This document shows, piece by piece, positions 33,446 to 46,062 of a stretch of DNA of 64,000 bases. The DNA comes from Solanum dulcamara (taxonomy: Eukaryota > Streptophyta > Magnoliopsida > Solanales > Solanaceae). The stretch is from positions 32,669,246 to 32,733,245 of the forward strand of contig NC_077241.1 in assembly GCF_947179165.1 (NCBI RefSeq), in the 5' to 3' direction. Under the pieces are notes generated by a model that saw only the letters and a program-made list of their open reading frames with translations, made no database searches and had not been told where the DNA came from. The position numbers were made by a program, and so were the translations under genes. How positions within the stretch are numbered: position 1 is the first letter of the stretch; each line of letters begins with the position of its first letter.

Positions 33446-36400
33446 TGTTACACCCCACCCTTTTTTTTAAACTTGGAATGTCTCATAAGTTCTTTGGACA
33501 TTATCATGTGAGCTGGATACGCTACGACACTATCAAACAACTCTAAGGAAAGAGGATTGTGATACCTCGTGAGAAGAAAGGTTGGAAATAGAGTTATATG
33601 AATCCGGAAAGAGTTGGAGGCTATGAAATGAGTCGTAGAACTCGAGTTACCTACGTAAGCTACTAACTTGGAAGTCTTACATACTTAATCTATTGGAGTA
33701 CATACCAACTTATGTAGCAAGGGATTCATAGGCTCTTAAAGTGAGATGAGATTACGAACGAGATTACGAACCCACGAGAAAGAAAAACAAATTTGCGGGT
33801 CAGCCAATGGGAGGGTGACACGTGGCAGCACCTAAGCAGGCAGGTGACCCACCTGCTTGGGGGAGGTGGGCCCCACTACCACGTGGCAGCGCCTCCTTGA
33901 ATAGGTAGGTGCGGTGGCCCAATAGGGGCTAGACACGTGTCACCTCTTGGGGTTGACACGTGTCACACCCTAAAGCCACATATATATGTTGATATATATC
34001 ATATACTTCAGTTATCCATCAGAAACATCAGTCAACATAGAGAAAAAAACTTGATGGAGAGAGATAGAGAAGCAGCCATGGTTCTTGAAGTTTAAAGGTG
34101 AGTTTTCTAATTTTCTCTCCATGAATTAATTATATACGACGTTCCTAAAATACGTGGAGGTGTATATATGTATATAACGATGCCTACGCAACCATATTTT
34201 CAGTTCTTCACTTGGAAAACTAAGAGAAACTTAAAGAGAAAACGCTAGTTAACAAACCCGTTTTTGGAAGGGATAGTGGTTAGTAATATTGGCATAACTT
34301 CTTGTGTATAGCTTCGTTTCGGCTGATTCAATATGTTTTAGAAAGGTATTTCATGTTTCTATAACTTTCATGTAGACTTAAAAATCCATTTTTACATGTA
34401 TAATCTATAAAATCGATAATGAAGTGTAGAGGAGGTACTGCTCAGATTGGGTTTTGGAAATTCTACACGGACAGCTGTAAGTATTTTGGTCATATATTTT
34501 CATACAAAATTTCTGTAGGGGTAATTCAAATTTTTTTGCGACCTTTATACGCATGTATGTAACTTTCATTGAGGCCACAAATCTTGTTTCCTTCAATTAC
34601 CCCTCCGAAACTAAGCGACAATATAAGACAGTGGGCTGTCCAGATTTCACGTTTTGATAGTTTTGGCGAGTTTGACAAGTTTAACGTAAGGTAAGGTTTT
34701 TCCTTTCAATTTGAAGTTTATGGTGTCTTTATATGGTGTATTACACTCCTTTTATTCTGCTGGAAGTTTAATAATGTCGTAAAAATGCTCGACGTTCGAA
34801 ATAAACTAAATTGGAATCGCTATAGTTAAATTGTCGTCAAAAGGATAGTGTTGTTCGTGTGAGGTGCTACTACAGGGGTTTGATATGTTGTTGCATGGCC
34901 TAAATATGTTCTAATGTGGGTTAGGGTGCTGCTAGTTGAATCCACACGACCCCTCATTGCGTTTAACGAAAGGCGTTACAAAATAAAGGCTAGACGCCCT
35001 ATTGTGCTACTGTATTTTTGAATAAGTCATTTGGAGTTTATGTTGTATATTGTTGGTCTGAATTGATGCAGGTTGTTGTTGTTGGTTGGCTGTAGGTCTT
35101 AGGGACCTAATTGGAAATTCAAATAGGGCATATTATAGGGGAGATGCTGCCCAATTTTCGTTAACGCCTTAACAAACTAAAGAACTAGTCGAGGAAACGA
35201 CTAAGGAAATAGATTCCATTAACATTAAGGCGTAACCTAAGATGCTGGAAAGTTAAGAGTAGTGGATATTCGTATTACTTTCATATTGAATAGGTACAGA
35301 AGACGAAGAGACAAGCAGGATAAAGGGTAACTCCCAAAAGGTATGTAAAGCTTTCTCTTGGCATGTTTTGGTATAAGTTCGTACAGCTATCTTTCTTTCC
35401 TTTTGGCAGTGTTTAGCCTTAAGTGAATTGTATATGAAGTGCGAGGATAATTCCATTCCTAAGAATTCTGAGTATTGCCTAGTAGGGCTTCTGTATGTCA
35501 GAATGTAATGTATGGGAAGCTATCTCTCATTCCCATTGAGATGTATTTGATACAAAAATGAGATTACGTTGCCATAGTGGTTCACCGAGCCCCATGAAAG
35601 GCCGAGTATGAAATATGTATATGAAGATCACCTGAAGGAAAGTACAGACTGCATAAAGCTTATTCTCTTTCTTCTTTTGGGCATGCCTTTGTCTTAGTTG
35701 TAAGTTGAATATTATCTGAGCTCTAGGGTAACTCCATTCTCAAATATCTGTTATTTACTTCTGAATATTGAACTCCTACAATAGTCAAACTATTTCCCTG
35801 GAAACTGTTATATGTTAAAAAGGTACCAAAGTTACAGGCTCCAAGTCTTAAAGACTATACGAGATTAAGTATTTTGATTCCATAAATGATTTGGCCCTAC
35901 GTTAATACATGTCTAGGGTCCCCGAGATTACTTTTGAGACAGCCTATAATGGCATTTAGAGGACACTCGAGATGACTACACCGTTACTCGGGTCCTCAAA
36001 CAAAAGCTTAACTTTCTTATTCTGTCGAGTCTCTGATAATGATTTGAATTGCATATACTTACTCACTACTCTACTCATGTATACTGTAACACTTCTTTCA
36101 CCGAGTCCTGGGCAAGGTACGTTATCATGCACAATTCACTACATTGTTCACCGAGCCCCTCACTAAAGGGCCGGGTACGTATGTATATATATAATGATGT
36201 GTTGTAATAAGGTGATAATGGCGCTGGGCCTATGATGGTCCTAAAGATGTGATTCACCGGACCCCTGAAAGGGCTGATTATATTGTATAAATTTAGCATG
36301 CATGCTTTTGTGATTCACAAAGTACAGGTACATGACTTCGATTTAATAATTTATTCCCCTGCTTCTCTATTTCGAATATACCTCCAGTATATTATGTTAC

Positions 36401-36936
36401 ATTTTACATACTCAGTACATATGTCGTACGGACCCCCTTTCCTGGGGGGCTGTGTTCATGCCTGTAGGTACAGATATAGATTTTGGGAGTCTGTCAGCTT
36501 AGGATTCCATGCAGCTCAGCTGGAAGAGGCTCCATTGTATTGGGGCCTACTTTTTGATACTATCTACTGATGTATAAAAATTATTTTATCCATTCAGGAG
36601 TACGGCGGGGGCCCTGTCCCGCCATATGTTGTCATTTATATGTTTAGAGGTATGCAGACATGTATATGTGGGTTGTGTATGTTAGTGTGATTCATATGGG
36701 TCTACATGGTACATGATATATGATATGATGTTATGGCAGCCTTATTGACTTGCGTGCCCTATCATGTTGTGATACCAACGAAAAGGGCTACAGATTTACG
36801 AAAATGTTATCGCTTAGTGGTGCTTGGTTACATAATATTGGTTTAATTGCAGTTCAATGTTACCACTGTTGATAACTAAGTGTACGGTGGTTCCCGGTCA
36901 GACCCCAGTCATGGCCTACGGGGTTGGGTCATGACA
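33446..36936 (+). repeat. 5' LTR of the LARD-like element
   Basis: Starts tgttacaccccaccc and ends gggttgggtcatgaca, followed after 4 bases by the primer site. Holds the promoter elements listed separately, the 'gagcccctcactaaagggccgggtac' words at about 36110-36270, and the U5-like 'gcctgtaggtacagatatag' block at about 36460. Confidence 0.9.
33819..33988 (+). promoter_or_regulatory. LTR promoter: four CACGTG boxes and a TATA box
   Basis: CACGTG at 33819, 33880, 33934 and 33957; the last two lie in perfect palindromes GACACGTGTC (33932-33941, 33955-33964). Then TATA-like CATATATATG at 33979-33988. Spacing between the last box and TATA is 16 bases. CACGTG (G-box) is bound by bZIP and bHLH factors in plants; use here is inference. 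Confidence 0.65.
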
Positions 36937-36940
36937 GAAG

Positions 36941-36952
36941 TGGTATCAGAGC
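36941..36952 (+). other. Primer-binding site (initiator Met tRNA)
   Basis: TGGTATCAGAGC, four bases after the 5' LTR. Perfect match to the expected initiator Met tRNA complement. Confidence 0.92.
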
Positions 36953-37700
36953 AGTTCGTCCTCGGATTGTCTGCAGACCGTGTCTAGTAAAGTCTTGTTT
37001 ACCGGTGTGTTGCATGCCACATATATAAACAGGAGGCTACAGGATATTTAGGATGTTACCTTTCTTCTACATCTGAGATCGTGCTATAGATCTGAGTCAT
37101 AGGAAAATTCCTTATACTAACCTTGGATCTTAACAGAAGGATGACACCCACAGAAGGAAGTAATTGACAACATGGAAAGTTATGAAGCATGTAGGTAAGT
37201 GAAGTAAAACCACGGAAGATATCCGTCGGGTAAGGTATTAAAATAAAAAGTTGAAACCTGAAAGAAAAGCAGACAGAAAGTGCAACAAATGCAGTTTGAA
37301 GTGGGACATATGAGGTAAGTCCAGTATTTTTATATTATTGTTGACATTGAAAGCCCTGTGTGGCTGCGATATGAGATGACATTGAAAGCCCTGTGCGGCT
37401 GTGATATGATATGTTGGCTCTGTGAGACATTGTTGGTATTTTCTGCGTGCAGGTTTTGGGATAAGTAAGAAATATAGAGAGAACTCTACCAAAATTTTCC
37501 CAAAACAAGGAAAAGGAAATGAAGCATAGATTTTTGAGATGTCCGAGGAATTGATACCAAATACCCCTACCGTGTTTAACTAAAGTTGTAAGAGGTATCC
37601 TTCAGGTCGCCGACAAGGGGCACCCTTTTTACTTGAAGAATTTTATTTCAGAGGAACAAAATCTTAATTAAGTAGTAAAGTTCAGATTACGGTATCTCCA
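36953..37700 (+). other. Conserved non-coding leader of the LARD-like elements
   Basis: Matches 59843-60610 of the downstream element over most of its length ('aaacaggaggctacagga', 'gctatagatctgagtcatagg', 'ttatactaaccttgga'). It includes the same 35-bp direct duplication (37343 and 37378; 60240 and 60275; core gaaagccctgtgtggctg). Conservation in two coding-dead elements suggests a cis function such as packaging; inferred. Confidence 0.55.
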
Positions 37701-39012
37701 GCCGTATTTCTATTGTAGGAATATAAACAGAGGGCTCAGAACGAAGGATAAGATGTCCCGCGAATGAGTTTCACTCTTTTGGAAAAAAATAAAAATAAAA
37801 TACCAAGCCCTCAACTCCTAATTGTAAATTAGACGAGTTGTTCATAACTCGAGGATAAACTCAGAAGGAAACCAGGTAGGTCAAGTACTAAAAGAAGTAC
37901 TGTGATGTGTAAGAGGTTTTGATTTCTTCCAACAATGATTGGAAAATGATATATGATAACCGTTTATAGTTCTCCACCGACAAATTGGGGAAAGAGCTTT
38001 GAATAGAAGCTCCTTAAAGAAATGGCAGGGATGGAACACGAATATGAATTAAAAGGCGGATATGTAAGTATGAATTGAACAGTGTGATATGAGTATACAG
38101 AGATAAAGTAGAACCACTAGTCACACGCATATAGTACGCATTGACTAAGTTAAAGGCCTGTGTTAAGAACGCAGTAAGAGCATGGGCCTTACGATACAAA
38201 AAATGACGCGTGTGCACAACGTCGCCCCAAAAATAGTGGAAGCCTTAAGGGACGAGGATGGAAAACTTAAGGAATAAATGATGCAACTTCTATTCGTCCC
38301 AAGAAACAAAGGATATAGGTTGGGACAAAGTCACTACTTCAAGAAAACTTGGAATAGTTATCATCGGAATACTAGTACTGCCTAATTGAAATTGAACGAC
38401 TACAAGTACAAACAAATGAAAGTGCGAGTACCCTCTAAAGGAGGGAAGTTAATGAGAAAATGGCAAAAGTAAGGTGAAAGCAATCGATATGGGAATATAT
38501 CTGAGACAAACATCTTAACTTCAATAAGGTATCTTGCCGAACCAAGTTAAGAAGGTTCGGAGGCTACCAATAGTTGGATGGAAGCCAGAATGCTACATAA
38601 GGCAGCGATAAGAAGTTGTGACGAGACCCTGAACAACATAACCCTAGAAGGCGGCTACGTATAAAAACAAAATAGTGTAACCATGAAAGGATATCAAATA
38701 ATTCAAGAGACACTATGAAGGAGAATGACAGCATGCTAGGCCAAAAGCCAAAATGTTTGTCATAGAGTTAGTCGCAAATGGTGTTGCGATAGATAAATAA
38801 CCAAAGAAAAAGGAATAGAAAGCCTCCTGTGGTAGTAAATAAGCAGAACACAAAGGGAATGGAGGATAGTGGAGCTAAAGATCTACGCCGACACTGGATG
38901 CAAGATAACAGACAAAAAGACAGGGCAAAACATAAAGACTCGCGAGACAGCGCTGAGGTAAATTTGGAGCTAAGTTGAGTGCCCGAACCTCATGGAAAAG
39001 GTTACAATGAAA

Positions 39013-39126
39013 CGCGACACGAAGACTTCCCACGGAGGTCACCCATCCCAATATTACTCTTGCCCCAGCACGCTTAACTTCGAAATTCTGATGGAACTTA
39101 ATGCGTTAGTGCTGGTATAATCACGC
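39013..39126 (-). ncRNA. Antisense 5S rRNA-derived sequence inside the LARD-like element
   Basis: The minus strand aligns with plant 5S rRNA (recalled consensus) from near position 3 to about 114. The + strand shows acttcccacggaggtcaccc, catcccaatattactcttgc, cagcacgcttaact, attctgatgg and ttagtgctggtat in the right order. It is diverged at about 15-20 percent of positions, so not a working gene. Its right flank (atggaagaatct) is shared with the related element at 47461, which has no 5S here. Confidence 0.85.
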
Positions 39127-40049
39127 GAGATGGAAGAATCTAAGCTAACGATGGGGAAACAATATGAGGTTATGTACCCAGAGTATTATAAGATACGTTA
39201 AGGAAAATTATAACAAAGTTTTAAGAAAAACAAGAAGGATTAGCTAATCGCTAATTGACGACACACTTGAATGCCACAGTTCTTCAACGTAGAACCAATT
39301 AACGAGTGGAAAACCACAGAATGACTATATGGGCCAGTGGGCAAGAGAATTTCGACACCACTGGGCAGCCAATTCTAAGGGCAAGAAAAATCAAAACCCA
39401 AAAGGTAAGGATATTAGTTGAGGTAACTTACGGATTACAGGAAGCAATACCCAAGGTCGAAAATTTCATAAAGGTTACCTATGAATTAATGGTATTAACC
39501 CCTACTCCTTCGATCACAAGTTACCTAGTCCACCGAGATGGTGTAAAGTTGTAAAGTAAAAGAGTGGTAGGACCTCACGGAGTCCCTGCGCTATTGTCCT
39601 ACGCAAGGGAGCCCAAGTTGTGATTAACTATCGAGAGATGCAAAGATAGGTTAAGTCAACTATCAAGATGGAATTAATACTATGGGTGAAGTAAAACATG
39701 GCCACGAGTGGACCAAAGATCTTACCCGACATCGAATATAGGATAAGGGAGAAAAAGGACCCAAAAGAATAAAGTGCCAGTTAAAGTTCTGAAGAAAGTC
39801 GAGAAAACTATACGAAGCTAAGGATTCCCGAATTATTAACGTCATCACGCACCTATTCTATACTCTTCGAGAGTAGGGTGCTATACGGGTTATTGCGAGA
39901 AGGCTAACAAATCAGCCCATTGCTTTCAAGAAAGACCACCTATGCAACTGGAACTAGGTGAAGTTATATAACAAGGAAATAGTAAGGTTCCGTGAAGTTC
40001 CCCAGCTGATATCTCAAATGGAGGGACTTTAATTATGATTAATGTCTAG

Positions 40050-40260
40050 ATATCAGTCCAAGAAAAACTCGGGGGCACAGACAGATCTTCGTACCGCATT
40101 TTTCCTTGAGCTACAGAACAGACTGAGCATACTATTATGTGGTTGGCCTAAAGAGTAACTAAGACATCGTCCACCACTTATCGAGTTTGCCCATGAGAAG
40201 GACCACCATTCCAGTATTCAGATGACCCCCTACCAGATGTTATAAGGGAGAGCCCATAAG
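40050..40260 (+). pseudogene. Integrase scrap in LARD interior
   Basis: Broken code for the end of the integrase core: '...HPQTDGQ'-like at about 40115, then 'IEFAHEKDHHSSIQMTPYQM'-like at 40185-40240, with stops and frame changes. Identifies the ancestor as a Ty3/gypsy element. Confidence 0.65.
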
Positions 40261-40574
40261 TCCCCCTAAAGGGGAAAAGACTAAGCTGTAAGGACCCGAC
40301 ATGATTAAGTAAGCTATTGACTAAAATCCCAGAGTCGGTAGGAATGATATACAGATAATCGACATCGACATACAGAGTTCAAGTTGATGATTGAATGTTC
40401 ATCATAGGGTCACCTAGAAAAGGAACTTGACCTAGAATATGTCAGACGGTATCAAGTTACTCATAAGGTGGGCAACATGACTGGTAAGTTAAGATTACCA
40501 CCTTATTTGGAAACTATACGCCCAGTCCATCAAATACAGACGAGTCACCCAGGGTATATTCCATAAATAAGGTC

Positions 40575-40745
40575 CTAGAGATGGAATCCTGTGAGAAAAA
40601 ACCTATCGTCATCTTAGATCGGCAAACTGGAAGATTGTAGACTAAAGACATGCCTTCCAGCAAGATACGATAGAAAAACCAAAACCAGAAAAAGGATGAT
40701 CGGGGAACTGAAGAGAATATGAAATTCAAGTATTCGCACCTGTAA
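40575..40745 (+). pseudogene. Chromodomain scrap in LARD interior
   Basis: Decayed code of the chromodomain end of Tekay/Del integrase: the frame reads KKPIVILDRQTGRL, then KDMPSSK and, later, MKFKYSHL, parallel to 48668-48826. Immediately upstream of the polypurine tract region, as expected. Confidence 0.65.
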
Positions 40746-40893
40746 CTGATATGTACAGATAACCCCGATTCCTGAAACACATATATGAAGTACTGGTATG
40801 GAAGTATGTGTTATGAAAATAGCAAAGAACCTCCCTACGAGTTGTATAAGGTGCTAAGAGAAGTTTTTTCTAACATTCGGGGATGAATGTTCT

Positions 40894-40907
40894 AAAGGGG
40901 AGAAGGA
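40894..40907 (+). other. Polypurine tract
   Basis: aaaggggagaagga directly before the 3' LTR at 40908; primes + strand DNA synthesis. The same tract precedes 48983 and 61338. Confidence 0.9.
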
Positions 40908-43900
40908 TGTTACACCCCACCCTTTTTTTAAACTTGGAATGTCTCATAAGTTCCTTGGACATTATCAAGTGAGCCGGATATGCTATGACACTATCAAACA
41001 ACTCTAATGAAAGGGGATTGTGATACCTCGTGAGAAGGAAAGTTGGAAATAGAGTTATACGAATCCGGAAAGAGTTGGAGACTATAAAATGAGTCGTAGA
41101 ACTCGAGTTACCTACGTAAGCTACTAACTTGGAAGTCTTACATACTTAAGCTATTGGAGTACATACCAACTTATGTAGCAAGGGTTTCATAGGCTCTTAA
41201 AGTGAGACGAGATTACGAACGAGATTACGAACCCACGAGAAAGAAAAAAAATTCGCGGGTCAGCCAATGGGAGGGTGACATGTGGAAGCACCTAAGCAGG
41301 CAGGTGACCCACCTTCTTGGGGTCAAGTAGGTGAGCCACCTGCTTGGGGGAGGTGGGCCCCACTGCCACGTGGCAGCCCCTCCTTGAACAGATAGGTGCG
41401 GTGGCCCAATAGGGGCTGGACACGTGTCACCTCTTGGGGTTGACATGTGTCACACCCTAAAGCCACATATATATGTTGATATATATCATATACTTCAGTT
41501 ATCCATCAAAAACATCAGCCAACATAGAGAAAAAAACTTGAGGGAGAGAGATAGAGAGGCAGCCATGGTTCTTGAAGTTTAAAGGTGAATTTTCTAATTT
41601 TCTCTCCGTGAATTAATTATATACGACGTTCCTAAAATACGTGGAGGTGTATATATGTATATTAAGATGCCTACGCAACCATATTTTCAGTTCTTCACTT
41701 GGAAAACTAAGAGAAACTTAAAGAGAAAATGCTAGTTAACAAACCCGTTTTTGGAAGGGATAGTGGTTAGTAATATTGGCATAACTTCTTGTGTATATCT
41801 TCGTTTCGGGTGATTAAATATGTTTTGGAAAGGTATTTCATATTTATATAACTTTCATTTAGACTTCACAATCCAGTTTTACCTGTATCATCTCGAAAAA
41901 TGGTGATGAAGTGTAGAGGAGGTACTGCTCAGATTGGGTTTTGGAAATTCTACACGGACAGCTGTAAGTATTTTGGTCATATATTTTCGTACAAAATTGT
42001 TGTAGGGGTAATTCAAAATTTTTTACGACCTTGATACACATGTATATAACTTTCATTGAGCCCACAAATCTTGTTTCCTTCAATTACCCCTCCGAAACTA
42101 AGCGACAATATAAGGCAGTGGGCTGTCCAGATTTCGCCTTTTGATAGTTTTGGCGAGTTTGACAAGTTTAACGTAAGGTAAGGGTTTTCCTTTCAATTTG
42201 AAGTTTATGGTGTCGTTATATGGTGTATTACACCCCTTGTATGCTGCTGGAAGTTTAATAATGTCGTAGAAATGCTCGACGTTCGAAATAAACTAAATTG
42301 GAATCTCTATAGTTAAATTGTCGTCGAAGGATAGTGTTGTTCGTGTGAGGTGCTGCTGCAGGGGTTTGATGTGTTGTTTCAGGGCCTAAATATGTTCTAA
42401 TGTGGGTTAGGGTGCTGCTAGTTAAATCCACACGACCCCTCATTGCGTATAATGAAAGGCGTTACAAAATAAAGGCTAGACGCCCTATTGTGCTACCGTA
42501 TTTTTGAATAAGTCATTTGGAGTTTATGTTGTATATTGTTGGTCTGAAATGATGCAGGTTGTTGTTGTTGGTTCGCTGTAGGTCTTAGGGACCTAATTGG
42601 AAATTCGGATAGGGCATATTATAGGGGAGGTGCTACCCAATTTTCGTTAACGCCTTAACAAACTAAAGAACTAGTCGAGGAAATGACTAAGGAAATAGAT
42701 TCCATTAACATTAAGGCATAACCTGAGATGCTGGAAAGTTAAGAGAAGTTGATATTCATATTACTTTCATATTGAACAGGTTCAGAAGACAACAAGACGA
42801 GCAGGATAAAGGGTAACTCCCAAAAGGTATGTAAAGCTTTCTCTTGGCATGTTTTGGTATATGTTCGTACAACTATCTTTCTTTCCTTTTGGCAGTGTTT
42901 AGCCTTAAGTGAATTGTATATGAAGTGCGGGGATAATTCCATTCCCAGAATTCTGATTATTGCCTAGTAGGGCTTCTGTATGTCAGAATGTAATGTATGG
43001 GAAGCTATCTCTCATTCCCATTGGGATGTATTTGATACGAAAATGAGATTACGATGCCATAGTGGTTCACCGAGCCCCATGAAGGGCCGGGTACGAAATA
43101 TGTATATGAAGATCACTTGAACGAAAGTACAAACTGCATAAAGCTTATTCTCTTTCTTCTTTTGGGCATGCCTTTGTCTTAGTTGTAAGTTGAATATTAT
43201 CTGAGCTCTAGGGTAACTCCATTCTCAAACATCTCTTATTTACTTATGAATATTGAACTCCTACAATAGTCAAACTATTTCCCTGGAAACTGTTATATGT
43301 TAAAAAGGTACCAAAGGTACAAGCTCCAAGTCTTAAAGACTATACGAGATTAAGTGTTTTGATTCCATAAATGATTTGGTCCTACGTTAATACATGTCTA
43401 GGGTCCCCGAGATTACTTTTGAGACAGCCCATAATGGCATTTGGAGGACACTCGAGATGACTACACCGTTACTCGGGTCCTCAACCAAAAGCTTAACTTT
43501 CTTATTTTGTCGAGTCTCTGATAATGATTTGAATTGCATATAGTTACTCACTACTCTACTCATGTATACTGTAACACTTCTTTCACCGAGTCCCGAGACG
43601 GGTACGTTGTCGTGCACAATTCACTACATTGTTCACCGATCCCCTCACTAAAGGGCCGGGTACGTATGTATATATATATAATGATGTGTTGTAATAAGGT
43701 GATAATGGCGCTGGGCCTATGATGGTCCTACAGATGTGATTCACCGGACCCCTGAAAGGGCCGGCTATATTGTATAAATTTAGCATGCATGCTTTTGTGA
43801 TTCACAGAGTACAGGTACATGACTTCGATTTAATAATTTATTCCCCTGCTTCTGTATTTCGAATATACCTCCAGTATATTATGTTACATTTTACATACTC

Positions 43901-44423
43901 AGTACATATGTCGTGCTGACCCCCTTTCCCGAGGGGCTGCATTCATGCCCGCAGGTACAGATATAGATTTTGGGAGTCCGTCAACTTAGGATTCCTTGCA
44001 GCTCAGCTAGAACAGGCTCCATTATATCGGGGCCTACTTTTTGATACTGTCCACTGATGTATAAAAATTGTTTTATCCATTCAGGGGTACGGCGGGGGCC
44101 CTGTCCCGCCATATGTTGTCATTTATATGTTTAGAGGTCTACAGACATGTATATGTGGGTTGTGTATGTCAGTGTGATTCATATGGGTCTACATGGTACA
44201 TGATATATGATATAATGTTATAGCAGCCTTATCGACTTGTGTGCCCTGTCATATTGTGATACCAATGAAAAGGGCTACAGATTTACGAAAATGTTATCGC
44301 CCAATGGGGCTTGGTTACATAATATTGTTTTAATTGCAGTTCAATGTTACCACCATTGATAGCTAAGTGTACGGAGGGTCCCGATCAGACCCCAGTCACA
44401 GCCTACGGGGTTGGGTCGTGACA
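40908..44423 (+). repeat. 3' LTR of the LARD-like element
   Basis: Co-linear with 33446-36936, with a 25-30 bp duplication near 41320-41345 that the 5' LTR lacks. Of the four CACGTG boxes only two survive (41367, 41421); the other two are CATGTG (41279, 41444). Confidence 0.9.
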
Positions 44424-46062
44424 CAACTGAAATCAAACAAGTCAAACAAGCGGTATCCTAAGTTCAAATCACATAGAAGCAAGTTATTAGGATTCTATCC
44501 GATATAAGCAAGTCAAGTAGGCTCCTAGACTAAGGCTCCAACGGCTAAAACCCAAACTAGATGCTAATGATGATCATCGACTCCAAAATGCTCGATAGGG
44601 TAATAACACCTAAATCACCAACCTAATAACACGTTACCACCCAAAATATATCAATTCCAACCAAGAAAAGTCTAACAAGAGGAAGACATAACCTACCTCA
44701 AATCCACAACTGCACAGAACTGCTAAACTTGAGCTTTTACTTTCTAGGGGGCCTCCGAATGATGTCACTCTATCAAATAATGGAAGAACACATCAGAAAA
44801 AAGACAACGATACCCATATTACTAAAATTAAAATAGAACCAAAATTGGATAAAAATTTGACATTAAGACCAGCGCACGAAATTGAAAAACCTACTCCATC
44901 ACAAGGTACCAAATAAATCAAAGAACTTGTGTCCTAAAAATGGGCACATTTTGAGCATCGAAAGAGCTCAAACAATCCCACTAATTTCAATCCCTATAAG
45001 AGTCAAAAATGCAAGAAACATAATGAATTTATGCAAAACTTACAAGATTTTTAAGATGAGAAAGGGCTCGGAATGTTCCCACAAGAATCTCCAATGCACC
45101 GAATAAGAATAATCGAAAATGATCAAGATTTGCTCCCAAAAATCATGTTAGATATGTTGGAAATGAGGGAAAAGGGATGGCAACAGATCTTAAAAGACAA
45201 CACTGTCAGGCCTCACATTGTCCTTAGCGAATGTAGAGAACAAGCAAGTTAACCTCCGTGAACGCGGCCCAAGGCCCTTGAATGCGGAGAACAAGAAGAC
45301 TTACCTCCGTGAACATGGAGAGTAAATTATATGTACACGTGTAGTTATGCTGGTGCATTTCACCAATGGGAGAAAGTCCCTTGATGGGGGCTCGAAACTC
45401 ATTAGGAATCCCATTAACGCAAACGAATTATGCTACCCAACACAAAATGGCATTTCGGACTCAATGGAATCAATAGATTTTTCGACGGAGGTCGTTTTAA
45501 TAAGAAGTTGAAGAAAGTCAAATATTTTTCAAAGAAAATACTTAAAATGCACAAACAACTAAAAACTTATTTCAAGCTCCTTGGAAACCAAACCAAAGGT
45601 TGTTCTAGCAAAACATGATGTTTCAGAGCTAACTGTGCTGACAAAATTTTCATCCGAGTGTGTTTACTCAAAATGTTGATTGAAGTCAATCTTTGGCCCA
45701 AATATAAAGTTAAAATGGCAAGACCACCTAAACTCAAAATAAAGATGCCAAAAATCCAAACCAACTTTCCTTCTATACAAAAATGGACATTCTAGAGTTG
45801 ATGGAATCGTTGGAATTCTCATACGATGCTCAAATCTCTGGATATTGACTAAAGTCAACTGATTCAAGACTTAAGCCTTAAAAATGGCCAAATTCCCTCA
45901 AAACTCAACTGAACACCTTGGGGAGCGTGTCACCCATCCTAACATCACATGAGAGCTATAAATAAGCTACAAAAGGGGTAAAATAGTAAAAACACAAAAG
46001 GCACAAAAATGACCTTGGAGGTCATTACTCAATATTTGCAGTAACAGAGTAAAATAGACTTA

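Larger units (their letters stand above)
33446..44423 (+). mobile_element. LARD-like non-autonomous LTR element (about 11 kb, Tekay-derived)
   Basis: Two long direct LTRs (33446-36936, 3491 bp; 40908-44423, 3516 bp), a primer site at 36941, a polypurine tract at 40894 and 5-bp flanks caacc (33441-33445) and caact (44424-44428). The 3971-bp interior has no coding frame, only scraps of integrase and chromodomain plus an antisense 5S rRNA copy. Intact ends with a non-coding interior is the definition of a large retrotransposon derivative (LARD), moved by proteins from a related Tekay/Del element. In one 120-base stretch of the two LTRs I count about 7 differences, so it is not recent. Confidence 0.85.
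32188..46045 (-). mobile_element. Family-C gypsy LTR, minus strand, split by the LARD-like element at 33446-44423
   Basis: The LTR end next to the primer site reads (minus strand) ...gccatcatggcctagattcaagtcatgata. The other part, 44424 to about 46045, ends with 'aaatgaccttggaggtcatta', a mark of the start of a common Solanaceae gypsy LTR. Removing the insert leaves about 2.9 kb. The break is marked by the 5-bp duplication caacc/caact. Open frames inside (for example 32291-32596 minus) are hydrophobic noise. Confidence 0.6.
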
